Positions 21,110 to 30,956 of a stretch of DNA of 34,209 bases are shown in pieces (positions within the stretch are counted from its first letter, which is position 1; every line of letters starts with the position of its first letter). Source of the stretch: Amanita rubescens (lineage: Eukaryota; Basidiomycota; Agaricomycetes; Agaricales; Amanitaceae). The position numbers and the translations under genes are program-made. The stretch covers positions 1 through 34,209 of the forward strand of contig WION01000554.1 in the NCBI GenBank assembly GCA_015039365.1, written 5' to 3'. The notes below the pieces were generated by a model. It saw only the letters and a list, made by a program, of their open reading frames with translations. It did no database searches and was not told the DNA's origin.

Positions 21110-22012
21110 TGCACCTGCTGCCCTTCTTGTCACACCCACTGCTTGGCACCACTACCCTGCAACCTACAGTGTCACACCACTGCTGCAACCACTCGCTTGT
21201 CACCACCACTGCTGCACCACTGCTTGTCACCACTGCTGCTGCACCACTACCTGCAACATACAGTATCACTACCATAACTGCATGATTTACTGCCACAGCC
21301 ACTGCACTGCCCACCATCCCTTGGGCTATTATCACCTACTACTAGTCCCAGCCTTACTACCACCCCACTGCTCTGATTGTGCAACAGGCTACTAATCACT
21401 CCTGGTAGTACCACCACCACTGCCTACCATCACCACCTACTACTACCACCTGCTGCCAGCACTCTAATCATCACCACCTGATACTACCTACTGCCAATAC
21501 TCAGAAGTTACAAACACAGTATGGTACACCCAATGTACCCTGGTGGACCCCAGGACACCACTGCCACCACCACTGCCACCACCACTGCTGCCAGTGGTTG
21601 GGCATCTGCATTTTGTCCAATATGGACCATCATAGCCTTGGGCTTGCTGTGCATGCTTGTGGCCTTGACTCCACACCAGGGGGCATAAATATTATTGTGG
21701 CTACCTACCACCTTCCTAGAATATAAAGAGAAAAAAAAAGAATACATACCAACATGACAAAGGGTGAATAGTAGAAGCAAATAGTAGAAGCAAATTGAAC
21801 ACTAGTTGCAGATCTGTACCAGGCAGGAGCAGCTGACAGGAGCACAAAAAATGAAATATTCAATGATTCAATTTGTAATTTTTGCCAAGATAACAAAACT
21901 GCAATAGTCAAGGTCAAATATTGAAATATATTAGTCTAGTCATTTTGATCTGACAGGCACTGTTGCACTAATTGTCTGATTGTTGACCATCATGATCTGA
22001 CAGGCACTATTG
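21110..22012. other. Central loop of the inverted-repeat element
   Basis: About 900 bp of unique sequence. The first 400 bp are rich in CTGC/ACC triplets, for example CACCACTGCTGCTGCACCAC. From about 21720 it is AT-rich, with a 13-bp direct repeat of ATAGTAGAAGCAA (about 21767-21792). A degenerate 52-mer lies at 21523-21560. The right end holds two copies of a CTGACAGGCACT motif also found at 28864. No gene: frames are short and show no domain. Confidence 0.8.
21523..21560 (-). repeat. Solitary degenerate copy of the 52-bp unit
   Basis: GGTACACCC, AATGTACCCTGGTGGA and CAGGACAC match the right-array unit in order, with about 33 of 40 positions conserved. It is isolated by more than 400 bp from either array. 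Confidence 0.7.
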
Positions 22013-22014
22013 CA
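21949..22014 (+). repeat. TCTGACAGGCAC motif, two copies
   Basis: Copies at 21949-21990 and 21996-22014. They match 28864-28907 in the right-hand intergenic region. The second copy runs directly into the first right-array unit. Confidence 0.65.
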
Positions 22015-25000
22015 CCCCCGATGTACCCTGGTGGACGACAGGACACTAGGGAACTGCAGGGGTACACCCCCGATGTACCCTGGTGGACGACAGGACACTA
22101 GGGAACTGCAGGGGTACACCCCCGATGTACCCTGGTGGACGACAGGACACTAGGGAACTGCAGGGGTACACCCCCGATGTACCCTGGTGGACGACAGGAC
22201 ACTAGGGAACTGCAGGGGTACACCCCCGATGTACCCTGGTGGACGACAGGACACTAGGGAACTGCAGGGGTACACCCCCGATGTACCCTGGTGGACGACA
22301 GGACACTAGGGAACTGCAGGGGTACACCCCCGATGTACCCTGGTGGACGACAGGACACTAGGGAACTGCAGGGGTACACCCCCGATGTACCCTGGTGGAC
22401 GACAGGACACTAGGGAACTGCAGGGGTACACCCCCGATGTACCCTGGTGGACGACAGGACACTAGGGAACTGCAGGGGTACACCCCCGATGTACCCTGGT
22501 GGACGACAGGACACTAGGGAACTGCAGGGGTACACCCCCGATGTACCCTGGTGGACGACAGGACACTAGGGAACTGCAGGGGTACACCCCCGATGTACCC
22601 TGGTGGACGACAGGACACTAGGGAACTGCAGGGGTACACCCCCGATGTACCCTGGTGGACGACAGGACACTAGGGAACTGCAGGGGTACACCCCCGATGT
22701 ACCCTGGTGGACGACAGGACACTAGGGAACTGCAGGGGTACACCCCCGATGTACCCTGGTGGACGACAGGACACTAGGGAACTGCAGGGGTACACCCCCG
22801 ATGTACCCTGGTGGACGACAGGACACTAGGGAACTGCAGGGGTACACCCCCGATGTACCCTGGTGGACGACAGGACACTAGGGAACTGCAGGGGTACACC
22901 CCCGATGTACCCTGGTGGACGACAGGACACTAGGGAACTGCAGGGGTACACCCCCGATGTACCCTGGTGGACGACAGGACACTAGGGAACTGCAGGGGTA
23001 CACCCCCGATGTACCCTGGTGGACGACAGGACACTAGGGAACTGCAGGGGTACACCCCCGATGTACCCTGGTGGACAGACAGGACACTAGGGAACTGCAG
23101 GGGTACACCCCCGATGTACCCTGGTGGACGACAGGACACTAGGGAACTGCAGGGGTACACCCCCGATGTACCCTGGTGGACGACAGGACACTAGGGAACT
23201 GCAGGGGTACACCCCCGATGTACCCTGGTGGACGACAGGACACTAGGGAACTGCAGGGGTACACCCCCGATGTACCCTGGTGGACGACAGGACACTAGGG
23301 AACTGCAGGGGTACACCCCCGATGTACCCTGGTGGACGACAGGACACTAGGGAACTGCAGGGGTACACCCCCGATGTACCCTGGTGGACGACAGGACACT
23401 AGGGAACTGCAGGGGTACACCCCCGATGTACCCTGGTGGACGACAGGACACTAGGGAACTGCAGGGGTACACCCCCGATGTACCCTGGTGGACGACAGGA
23501 CACTAGGGAACTGCAGGGGTACACCCCCGATGTACCCTGGTGGACGACAGGACACTAGGGAACTGCAGGGGTACACCCCCGATGTACCCTGGTGGAGACG
23601 ACAGGACACTAGGGAACTGCAGGGTACACCCCCGATGTACCCCTGGTGGACGACAGGACACTAGGGAACTGCAGGGGTACACCCCCGATGTACCCTGGTG
23701 GACGACAGGACACTAGGGAACTGCAGGGGTACACCCCCGAGTACCCTGGTGGGACGACAGGACACTAGGGAACTGCAGGGGTACACCCCCGATGTACCCT
23801 GGTGACGACAGGACACTAGGGAACTGCAGGGGTACACCCCCGATGTACCCTGGTGGACGACAGGACACTAGGGAACTGCAGGGGTACACCCCCGATGTAC
23901 CCTGGTGGACGACAGGACACTAGGGAACTGCAGGGTTACACCCCCGATGTACCCTGTGGACGGACAGGACACTAGGGAAACTGCAGGGGTACACCCCCGA
24001 TGTACCCTGGTGGACGACAGGACACTAGGGAACTGCAGGGGTACACCCCCGATGTACCCTGGTGGACGACAGGACACTACGGAACTGCAGGGGTACACCC
24101 CCGATGTACCCTGGTGGACGACAGGACACTAGGGAACTGCAGGGGTACACCCCCCGATGTACCCTGGTGGACGACAGGACACTAGGGAACTGCAGGGGTA
24201 CACCCCCGATGTACCTGTGGACGACAGGACACTAGGAACTGCAGGGGGTACACCCCCGATGTACCCCCTAGGTGGACGACAGGACACTAGGGAACTGGCA
24301 GGGGTACACCCCCGATGTACCCTGGTGGACGACAGGACACTAGGGAACTGCAGGGGTAACACCCCCGATGTACCCTGGTGGACGACAGGACACTAGGGAA
24401 ACTGCAGGGGTACACCCCCGAATGTACCCTGGTGGACGACAGGACACTAGGAACTGCAGGGGTACACCCCCGATGTACCCTGGTGGACGACAGGACACTA
24501 GGGAACTGCAGGGGTACACCCCCGATGTACCCTGGTGGACGAACAGGACACTAGGGAACTGCAGGGGTACACCCCCGATGTACACTGGTGACGACAGGAC
24601 ACTAGGGAACTGCAGGGGTACACCCCCGATGTACCCTGGTGGACGACAGGACACTAGGGAACTGCAGGGGTACACCCCCGATGTACCCTGGTGGACGACA
24701 GGACACTAGGGAACTGCAGGGGTACACCCCCGATGTACCCTGGTGGACGACAGGACACTAGGGAACTGCAGGGGTACACCCCCGATGTACCCTGGTGGAC
24801 GACAGGACACTAGGGAACTGCAGGGGTACACCCCCGATGTACCCTGGTGGACGACAGGACACTAGGAACTGCAGGGGTACACCCCCGATGTACCCTGGTG
24901 GACGACAGGACACTAGGGAACTGCAGGGGTACACCCCCGATGTACCCTGGTGGACGACAGGACACTAGGGAACTGCAGGGGTACACCCCGATGTACCCTG

Positions 25001-25773
25001 GTGGACGACAGGACACTAGGGAACTGCAGGGGTACACCCCCGATGTACCCTGGTGGACGACAGGACACTAGGGAACTGCAGGGGTACACCCCCGATGTAC
25101 CCTGGTGGACGACAGGACACTAGGGAACTGCAGGGGTACACCCCCGATGTACCCTGGTGGACGACAGGACACTAGGGAACTGCAGGGGTACACCCCCGAT
25201 GTACCCTGGTGGACGACAGGGACACTAGGGAACTGCAGGGGTACACCCCCGATGTACCCTGGTGGACGACAGGACACTAGGGAACTGCAGGGGTACACCC
25301 CCGATGTACCCTGGTGGACGACAGGACACTAGGAACTGCAGGGGTACACCCCCGATGTACCCTGGTGGACGACAGGACACTAGGGAACTGCAGGGGTACA
25401 CCCCCGATGTACCCTGGTGGACGACAGGACACTAGGGAACTGCAGGGGTACACCCCCGATGTACCCTGGTGGACGACAGGACACTAGGGAACTGCAGGGG
25501 TACACCCCCGATGTACCCTGGTGGACGACAGGACACTAGGGAACTGCAGGGGTACACCCCCGATGTACCCTGGTGGACGACAGGACACTAGGGAACTGCA
25601 GGGGTACACCCCCGATGTACCCTGGTGGACGACAGGGACCCACTAGGACTGCAGGGTACACCCCCCCTGATGTACCCTGGTGGACGACAGGACACTAGGG
25701 AACTGCAGGGGTTACACCCCCGATGTACCCTGGTGGACGACAGGACACTAGGGAACTGCAGGGGTACACCCCC
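22013..25773 (-). repeat. Right 52-bp tandem array, about 72 units, inverted
   Basis: Same 52-bp unit as the left array but reverse complemented. Nearly perfect at 22013-23070, 23100-23590 and 24600-25620. Dense one-base indels at about 23590-24600 and 25630-25720. The indels are not mirrored in the left array, so the two sides were not recently copied from one another unit by unit. Confidence 0.97.
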
Positions 25774-26360
25774 AATGAGTAGACAATGATAGCCCTTTTG
25801 AGTCAGTAGTGGTGGCAAGGGGGTGGCAGTTGTAGTGGACCATTGTGGTCATAGTTGCTGCACAAGTTCTGGTAGAGACAGTAATGGTACCAGTAATTAC
25901 TAGTGTATCGGTCAAAAATAGTAGTAACCATACAGTAGCTCAATGTGGTACCTGTACTACTAGCCTCAAACTGACTTGCACTGTTCAGATAGACTAATTA
26001 GTAGTAATTACTACTTGTGCTACTCCATGGGAATAGAACCAAATCCAAACACAGTGATGGAGATGATGAGGGCAACAAAAGGTTGTACCTGTTAGTACTC
26101 AGTGAGTGGCTGTGGTGGTAGCACCAATGGTGACTCTATAGTGGTAGACAGTGGGGAGTAGGTAGTACTTTAGTGGTGGGAGCACCCAGCAATCATTGTT
26201 GTGTAGGCAGGTGCATGTTAAGTGCATTAAAACAGCACTTGTGGTGATGGTAGACAAGCAGTATTCACACCACTATTGCTTGACAGATCACAAAAAGGTG
26301 GTGGTTGTTGGTTGTTGCTATAGTATTACAACAGATGTTATCATTATAATCAAACTCCGA
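25774..26360 (-). repeat. Right unique inverted arm
   Basis: About 587 bp, reverse complement of 14608-15201. Lacks the 7-bp and 3-bp insertions of the left arm. Confidence 0.9.
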
Positions 26361-26379
26361 CTAAAAATTCAAACTCCGA
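26350..26379. repeat. Doubled terminal motif TCAAACTCCGA
   Basis: The 11-bp element end TCAAACTCCGA (26350-26360) recurs after 8 bp at 26369-26379. The left end carries only one copy. Leaves the exact right boundary open: 26360 or 26379. Confidence 0.75.
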
Positions 26380-28156
26380 ATGGGACCGTCACTCGGACGG
26401 TCACTTTCCCCTGAGAAGCTGGAGGTACAAGTCATGGAGGCAAGGAAAGAAAAGCTTGGATCATACCACCCAGACACTCTGACAAGCATGGCTAATCTAG
26501 CATCCACATACCGGAAACCAGGGGAGGTGGGAGGAGGCAGAGAAGCTGGAGGTACCAGTTATGGATGCAAGTAAAGAAAAGCTTGGATCACACCACCCAG
26601 ACACTCTGACAAGCATGGCTAATCTAGCATCCACATACTGGAACCAGGGCAGGTGGGATGAAGCAGAGAAGCTGGAGGTACAAGTCATGGAGGCAATGAA
26701 AGAAAAGCTTGGATCACACCACCCAGACACTCTGACAAGCATGGCTAATCTAGCATCCACATACCGGAACCAGGGCAGGTGGGATGAAGCAGAGAAGCTG
26801 GAGGTACAAGTCATGGAGGCAAGCAAAGAAAAGCTTGGATCACACCATCCAGACACTCTGAGAAGCATGGCAAATCTAGCATCCACATACTGGAACCAGG
26901 GGAGGTGGGATGAAGCAGAGAAGTTGCAGGTACAAGTCATGGAGGCAAGGAAAGAAAGGCTTGGATCACACCACCCAGACACTCTGACAAGCATGGCCAG
27001 TCTATCATCCACATACTGGAACCAGGGGAGGTGGGATGAAGCAGAGATGCTGGAGCTACAAGTCATGGAGGCAAGGAAAGACAAGCTGGGATTACACCAC
27101 CCAGAGACTCTGACGAGCATTGGTAATCTAGCATTGACATATTGGACACAAGGAAGGTGGGATGAAGCAGAGAAGCTGCAGGTACAAGTCATGGATGCAA
27201 TGAAAGAAAAGCTTGGATCACACCACCCAGACACTCTGAGAAGCATGGCTAATCTAGCATCCACATACAAGAACCAGGGGAGGTTGAATGAAGCAGAGAA
27301 GCTGAAAGTACAAGTCATGGAGGCAAGCAAAGAAAAACTTGGATCACACCACCCAGACACTCTGAGAAGCATGGCAAATATAGCATCCACATACCAGAAC
27401 CAGGGGAGGTGGGATGAAGCAGAGAAGCTGGAGCTACAAGTCATGGAGGCAAGGAAAGACAAGCTTGGATTGCACCACCCAGACACTCTGACAAGCATTG
27501 GTAATCTAGCATTGACATATTGGACACAAGGAAGGTGGGATGAAGCAGAGAAGCTGCAGGTACAGGTCATGGATGCAAGGAAAGAAAAGCTTGGATTGCA
27601 CCACCCAGAGACTCTGAGAAGCATGGCTGATCTATCATCCACATATTGGAACCAGGGCAGGTGGGGTGAAGCAGAGAAGCTGCAGGTACAAGTCATGGAG
27701 GCAAGGAAAGAAAAGCTTGGATCACACCACCCAGACACTTTGACAAGCATTGGTAATCTAGCATTGACATATTGGACACAAGGGAGGTGGGATGAAGCTG
27801 AGAAGTTGCAGGTACAAGTCATGGATGCAAGGAAAGAAAAACTTGGATCAGGCCACCCAGACACTCTTTCCAGCATGGCTGATCTATCATCTACATATTG
27901 GAACCAGCGCAGGTGGGATGAAGCAGAGAAGCTGCAGGTACAAGTCATGGATGCAAGGAAAGAACTGCTTGGATCACACCACCCAGCCACTCTGACAAGC
28001 ATGGCTAACCTAGCAGTTACATACTGGGACCAGGGGCAGTTGAATGAGGCTGAAACTTTACTTTCACAGGCTGTTAAGTCAATGGAGGAAATCATGGGAT
28101 CCCAACACCCAACTACATCTCACTTTAGGAGTCATCTCCAGTTGTTGAGAGGATAA
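26380..28156 (+). CDS. Kinesin-light-chain-type TPR protein, 5'-truncated, one frameshift
   Basis: About 14 consecutive 42-residue repeats of the type EKLEVQVMEARKEKLGSHHP, then DTLTSMANLASTYWNQGRWD, the hallmark TPR of fungal NB-ARC/NACHT-TPR proteins. The last repeat is degenerate (ETLLSQAVKSMEEIMGSQHP) and acts as a C-terminal cap ending LLRG, TAA at 28154-28156. The first repeat (26411-26515) is in another frame: one extra A in CGGAAACC (about 26516), where the other repeats have CGGAACC, shifts it relative to the main frame (26561 on). No NB-ARC or N-terminal effector domain precedes it. Sequence before 26411 is not TPR-like and sits 50 bp from the giant inverted repeat, so the 5' part is lost. 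Repeats are near-identical at DNA level (126-bp period). TPR superhelices bind protein ligands; the partner is unknown. Confidence 0.85.
26384..26402. repeat. Palindrome between element and TPR gene
   Basis: GACCGTC and GACGGTC separated by ACTCG: a perfect 7-bp stem. Lies in a short CpG-containing segment (26361-26410) unlike the CpG-poor DNA on both sides. Confidence 0.7.
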
Positions 28157-28746
28157 AGATAGCAGTAGTGATACTCATTATCTTTTGTCATCATCTGGTA
28201 GTAGTAAGTAACAAATATTAACTAATTTTGGGACTCAGACATCTGTGCACATCAGGTGGGACAACAATTCATTGATACTTGGCTTGCTAAGGTCATATTT
28301 ACTGACCATCTCTACAACAGTGTGTTCCAGAGAGGTTGTAAAATTTTTTGATCATGATGCTGTGTATGGTCTCATACTACATGCTAAAGCAATGCTCATG
28401 ACAGTCTTCCAATCCTAGGCTGTAAAATGATACCCAGCCTGACCTCTGAATAAGGTGTCACCTAACTAAGTCATGAGGTGCAAATCAGAATATGGGATGA
28501 TTGCACATGCATATGTTGAGTGCAAGGGTGCTGTCTCATTCTATGTCTAATGTAGTGTATATGTGAAGAGGCAGTGAGAATGAATGAGAAAGATCTAGGT
28601 TGAATGTAGAATAATGAAGGGACAGAAATGGAAACTATCTGGTGGAAGTAATGAAGCACAAGGAGATCAGGTAAGTTGGAGCAAGTTGTAAGGAGTGTTT
28701 AGTTCTGTCATTCTGATGAACAGAGATTGTAGGAAAGGAGACTGAT

Positions 28747-28818
28747 GAAACCATAGCATTCAGGTATCTTGGAGTATGTCTGCACATCAGCAAACATGGC
28801 AAAAACCTGATTGTCTGA
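28747..28818 (+). pseudogene. Possible non-LTR reverse transcriptase remnant
   Basis: A short open frame reads ETIAFRYLGVCLHISKHGK. The FRYLGV core is typical of the C-terminal part of non-LTR (LINE-type) reverse transcriptase domains. Nothing else of the domain is recognisable around it, so this may be chance. Kept at low confidence. Confidence 0.22.
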
Positions 28819-28863
28819 TCAGTCTATTAGAGTCTTAATGCAATTTGTCTGAATGTCTGACTA

Positions 28864-28907
28864 TCTGACAGGCACTATTGCACTAAATATCTGATTGTCT
28901 GACCATC
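28864..28907 (+). repeat. Dispersed TCTGACAGGCAC motif, right-flank copy
   Basis: TCTGACAGGCACTATTGCAC, then TAAATATCTGATTGTCTGACC. It corresponds to 21949-21990 and 21996-22014 in the central loop of the element. Related TTGTCTGATCAGT strings occur near 28811 and 30436. Confidence 0.6.
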
Positions 28908-30360
28908 TGGGGCCAGATATTGATTCTCAATTGATTTCAGTCATAAGTCATCATCAGACAATGGTTTTACAATTACAAATGTGCTCAAGATTAACATTGC
29001 AATTGTTGTTTAGTTTACACAAGTTGATAAGATGCCATAAGTTGATAAGTTTACAATTACTACCTAAGCTTGATGGCAGATAAGTTGATAAGTCCACAAG
29101 TTTTTTTGCAGGGTTGCTGATGCAGGAGCTAGGGGGACTAGGGGGACTTCAGCAGTTGATTGCTTGAATTGCTCTGAAGGGGAATAGCTAACATGCTTTT
29201 GTATGTGAGTTCCTCACCTACTGGGGGGAGCTCACCAAATCCTACTGACTATTGCATTCTGTCCTGAAACTTGGATCATTTATGTTAGCCCTCTCAGGCT
29301 GGCCTCATTCCTTGGCCAGAAGTTAGGTTGCACTGTTGCACACAAACAACCAAGTTATAAAATTATAACCCATTAATAACAATAAATCATCAATACTCTA
29401 TTATTATACTCTATAAAAGATAACTTTGCATCCTTGAGATACACATTTGGTGCCTAGCAAAATAACTGTCCCTATAGTGCAACAGGTGTCCACCCCATTG
29501 TTATTCTAGAAAAACCTGCTTGGCATGTTGTCAGGGAAACACCATGATATACCCAGACTTTCCCTGCATGTTTTGCAGTAATGTTGGCTCTGCCATATGG
29601 AAACAGTGTTGGAAAAGCATAGATTACTATTTCCATGACCAACTTGAATGTTCATTAATGGTGGTGTTCCTCAACTCAGGCAATGTACATAGGCTACCTC
29701 TTGCACTGATAGAGCCCTGCCACAGCATGGTTGTGGAACAGTAAGGAGGATCCAGGTGTGACTCCAGTGTTTTTCTTCTCCTTTCTCTAGTGGCAAAGGT
29801 GGCAGGGTTCTGATGGGAGGAAGCTTAAGCCTCCTAGGTGTTTGCAACAATAGGTTACCATATGACAGTGTCACAACAAAATATACAGAGGCATAGTACC
29901 AGCTGTAGTGTGGGTGGACAACTGTACTTTTCAATGCCTGTTTTTGTGATCTGGTAATAAGTTATTCAGAAGCAAGGAGCACAGTCATAGAATTTGTGAC
30001 ATAGTCCTATGGTTGGGTAGGAGGGCTTAGTTGGGTCCTAGATGTTTATCACATCACATTTGTGATGCTAGACCTTTATTGAACAGGAGGAAATGGGATT
30101 TTTATCAAAATCAATCAGAATTCACCTTGGCTCTGTACATTCAATTGTTGTAATTCTTTGGCCTTGCACAGCCTCGTGATATGTAGATGTATGTATCACC
30201 AGCCATTGTATCTACACAGTGTCAGATTTGACAACAGTAATGTATGTAGAATGTGAAGTTGTCAGATGCCCATTAATAGTACTGCAATACAAAAGCCAAC
30301 AGATAAATATATGTACATATACATGTATTGAATGGATAGAAAGTACCTTAGTGTATTGAT

Positions 30361-30600
30361 TGAGATAGATGATTAGATTTTAGTGCATTGAAGTGATATG
30401 AATGTGTAGAACTAGTGTATGTGCAAAAGGGATGGTTGTCTGATCAGTTAAAGGTTGATAATGCAATGTACAGGTCAAAATTCCCAATATAGAGCAAAGT
30501 TTTCCACAGTTAGATGAGATAGAAGGTTATTTTAGTGGTATTGAAGTGGCAAGAAGGTGTAGAAACAGTGTATATGCAGAGGGGAAGGTGTTAAAGGTTT
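30361..30600 (+). repeat. Degenerate tandem duplication, about 150-bp offset
   Basis: GATTGAGATAGATGATTAG...ATTGAAGTGATATGAATGTG...AGTGTATGTGCA (from about 30358) recurs diverged as GATGAGATAGAAGG...ATTGAAGTGGCAAGAAGGTG...AGTGTATATGCA (from about 30513). Confidence 0.5.
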
Positions 30601-30956
30601 GATAAATTGTATTTTCACAGTATTGAGATAATTTTCCAGTATTAACAGGAATTTTCCCACTATTGACACGAAAATTCCCACACAAGCTCCAAAGCATTTG
30701 GGGGACCAGCTATATGTATAAAGGGGTTGCAAGCTCCCCAAGAATTGATGGCAGTTGTAAATTGCACATTTTGCCATTTTTTAAACATGGTGAATTTTGC
30801 AGATAGCAGAATTCAATTCTTTTATTTCTCAGCTCAAGGCTGCCTATACTATACTCTGAACAGATGTAAAACTATGTAAAACAGGGGCATGACCTCCACA
30901 TATTCTTGAGCTTTTTCCTGAAGTTGTGCTGAGGTGGTATTGTAAGTCCTAACTGG

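Larger units (their letters stand above)
14608..26360. mobile_element. Giant foldback-like element (tandem-repeat inverted arms), 11.75 kb
   Basis: The two ends are reverse complements: TCGGAGTTTGATTATAATG from 14608, and its complement ending at 26360. Moving inwards, each side has a ~590-bp unique arm, then an array of a 52-bp unit, in opposite orientations. The arrays enclose a 0.9-kb loop (21110-22012). Left arm plus array is about 6.5 kb, right about 4.35 kb. No transposase, reverse transcriptase, helicase or long open frame exists inside. This is the plan of foldback (FB-type) transposons, whose long inverted repeats are built of short tandem repeats. No target-site duplication is evident. 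Alternatives are a satellite-derived palindrome made by breakage and fusion, or an assembly artefact, although the different outer flanks argue against the latter. Confidence 0.75.
28157..30956. other. CpG-free intergenic region between convergent TPR genes
   Basis: 2.8 kb without a convincing gene. I count only two CpGs (near 30174 and 30669), while TpG and CpA are common. Contents: a possible reverse-transcriptase remnant (28747), a dispersed motif (28864), AAGTTGATAAG three times at 29015-29095, and a degenerate duplication at 30361-30600. Short ORFs here have no domain. Confidence 0.6.

Noticed and set aside
15202..25773. CRISPR array
   Set aside because: The 52-bp units are contiguous with no spacers, and the genome is eukaryotic.
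15035..25818. Dozens of 60-160-codon ORFs on both strands within the 52-bp arrays
   Set aside because: The unit length is not a multiple of three, so reading cycles through all frames; longer frames occur only where one-base indels skip the stop. All encode the same repeat peptides and have no gene signals.
14608..26360. The palindrome as a pure sequencing artefact (missed-adapter fold-back read)
   Set aside because: Such an artefact would mirror the outer flanks too. Here the flanks differ completely, the arms differ by small indels and substitutions, and array lengths differ. Assembly error in array length remains possible.
14596..26390. Target-site duplication flanking the giant element
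   Set aside because: No matching direct repeat of 4 bp or more lies next to 14608 and 26360 (or 26379).
26497..28095. A 532-codon antisense ORF over the TPR gene
   Set aside because: It is the mirror of a 126-bp repeat (divisible by three) that happens to lack antisense stops. The sense strand carries the conserved TPR signature.
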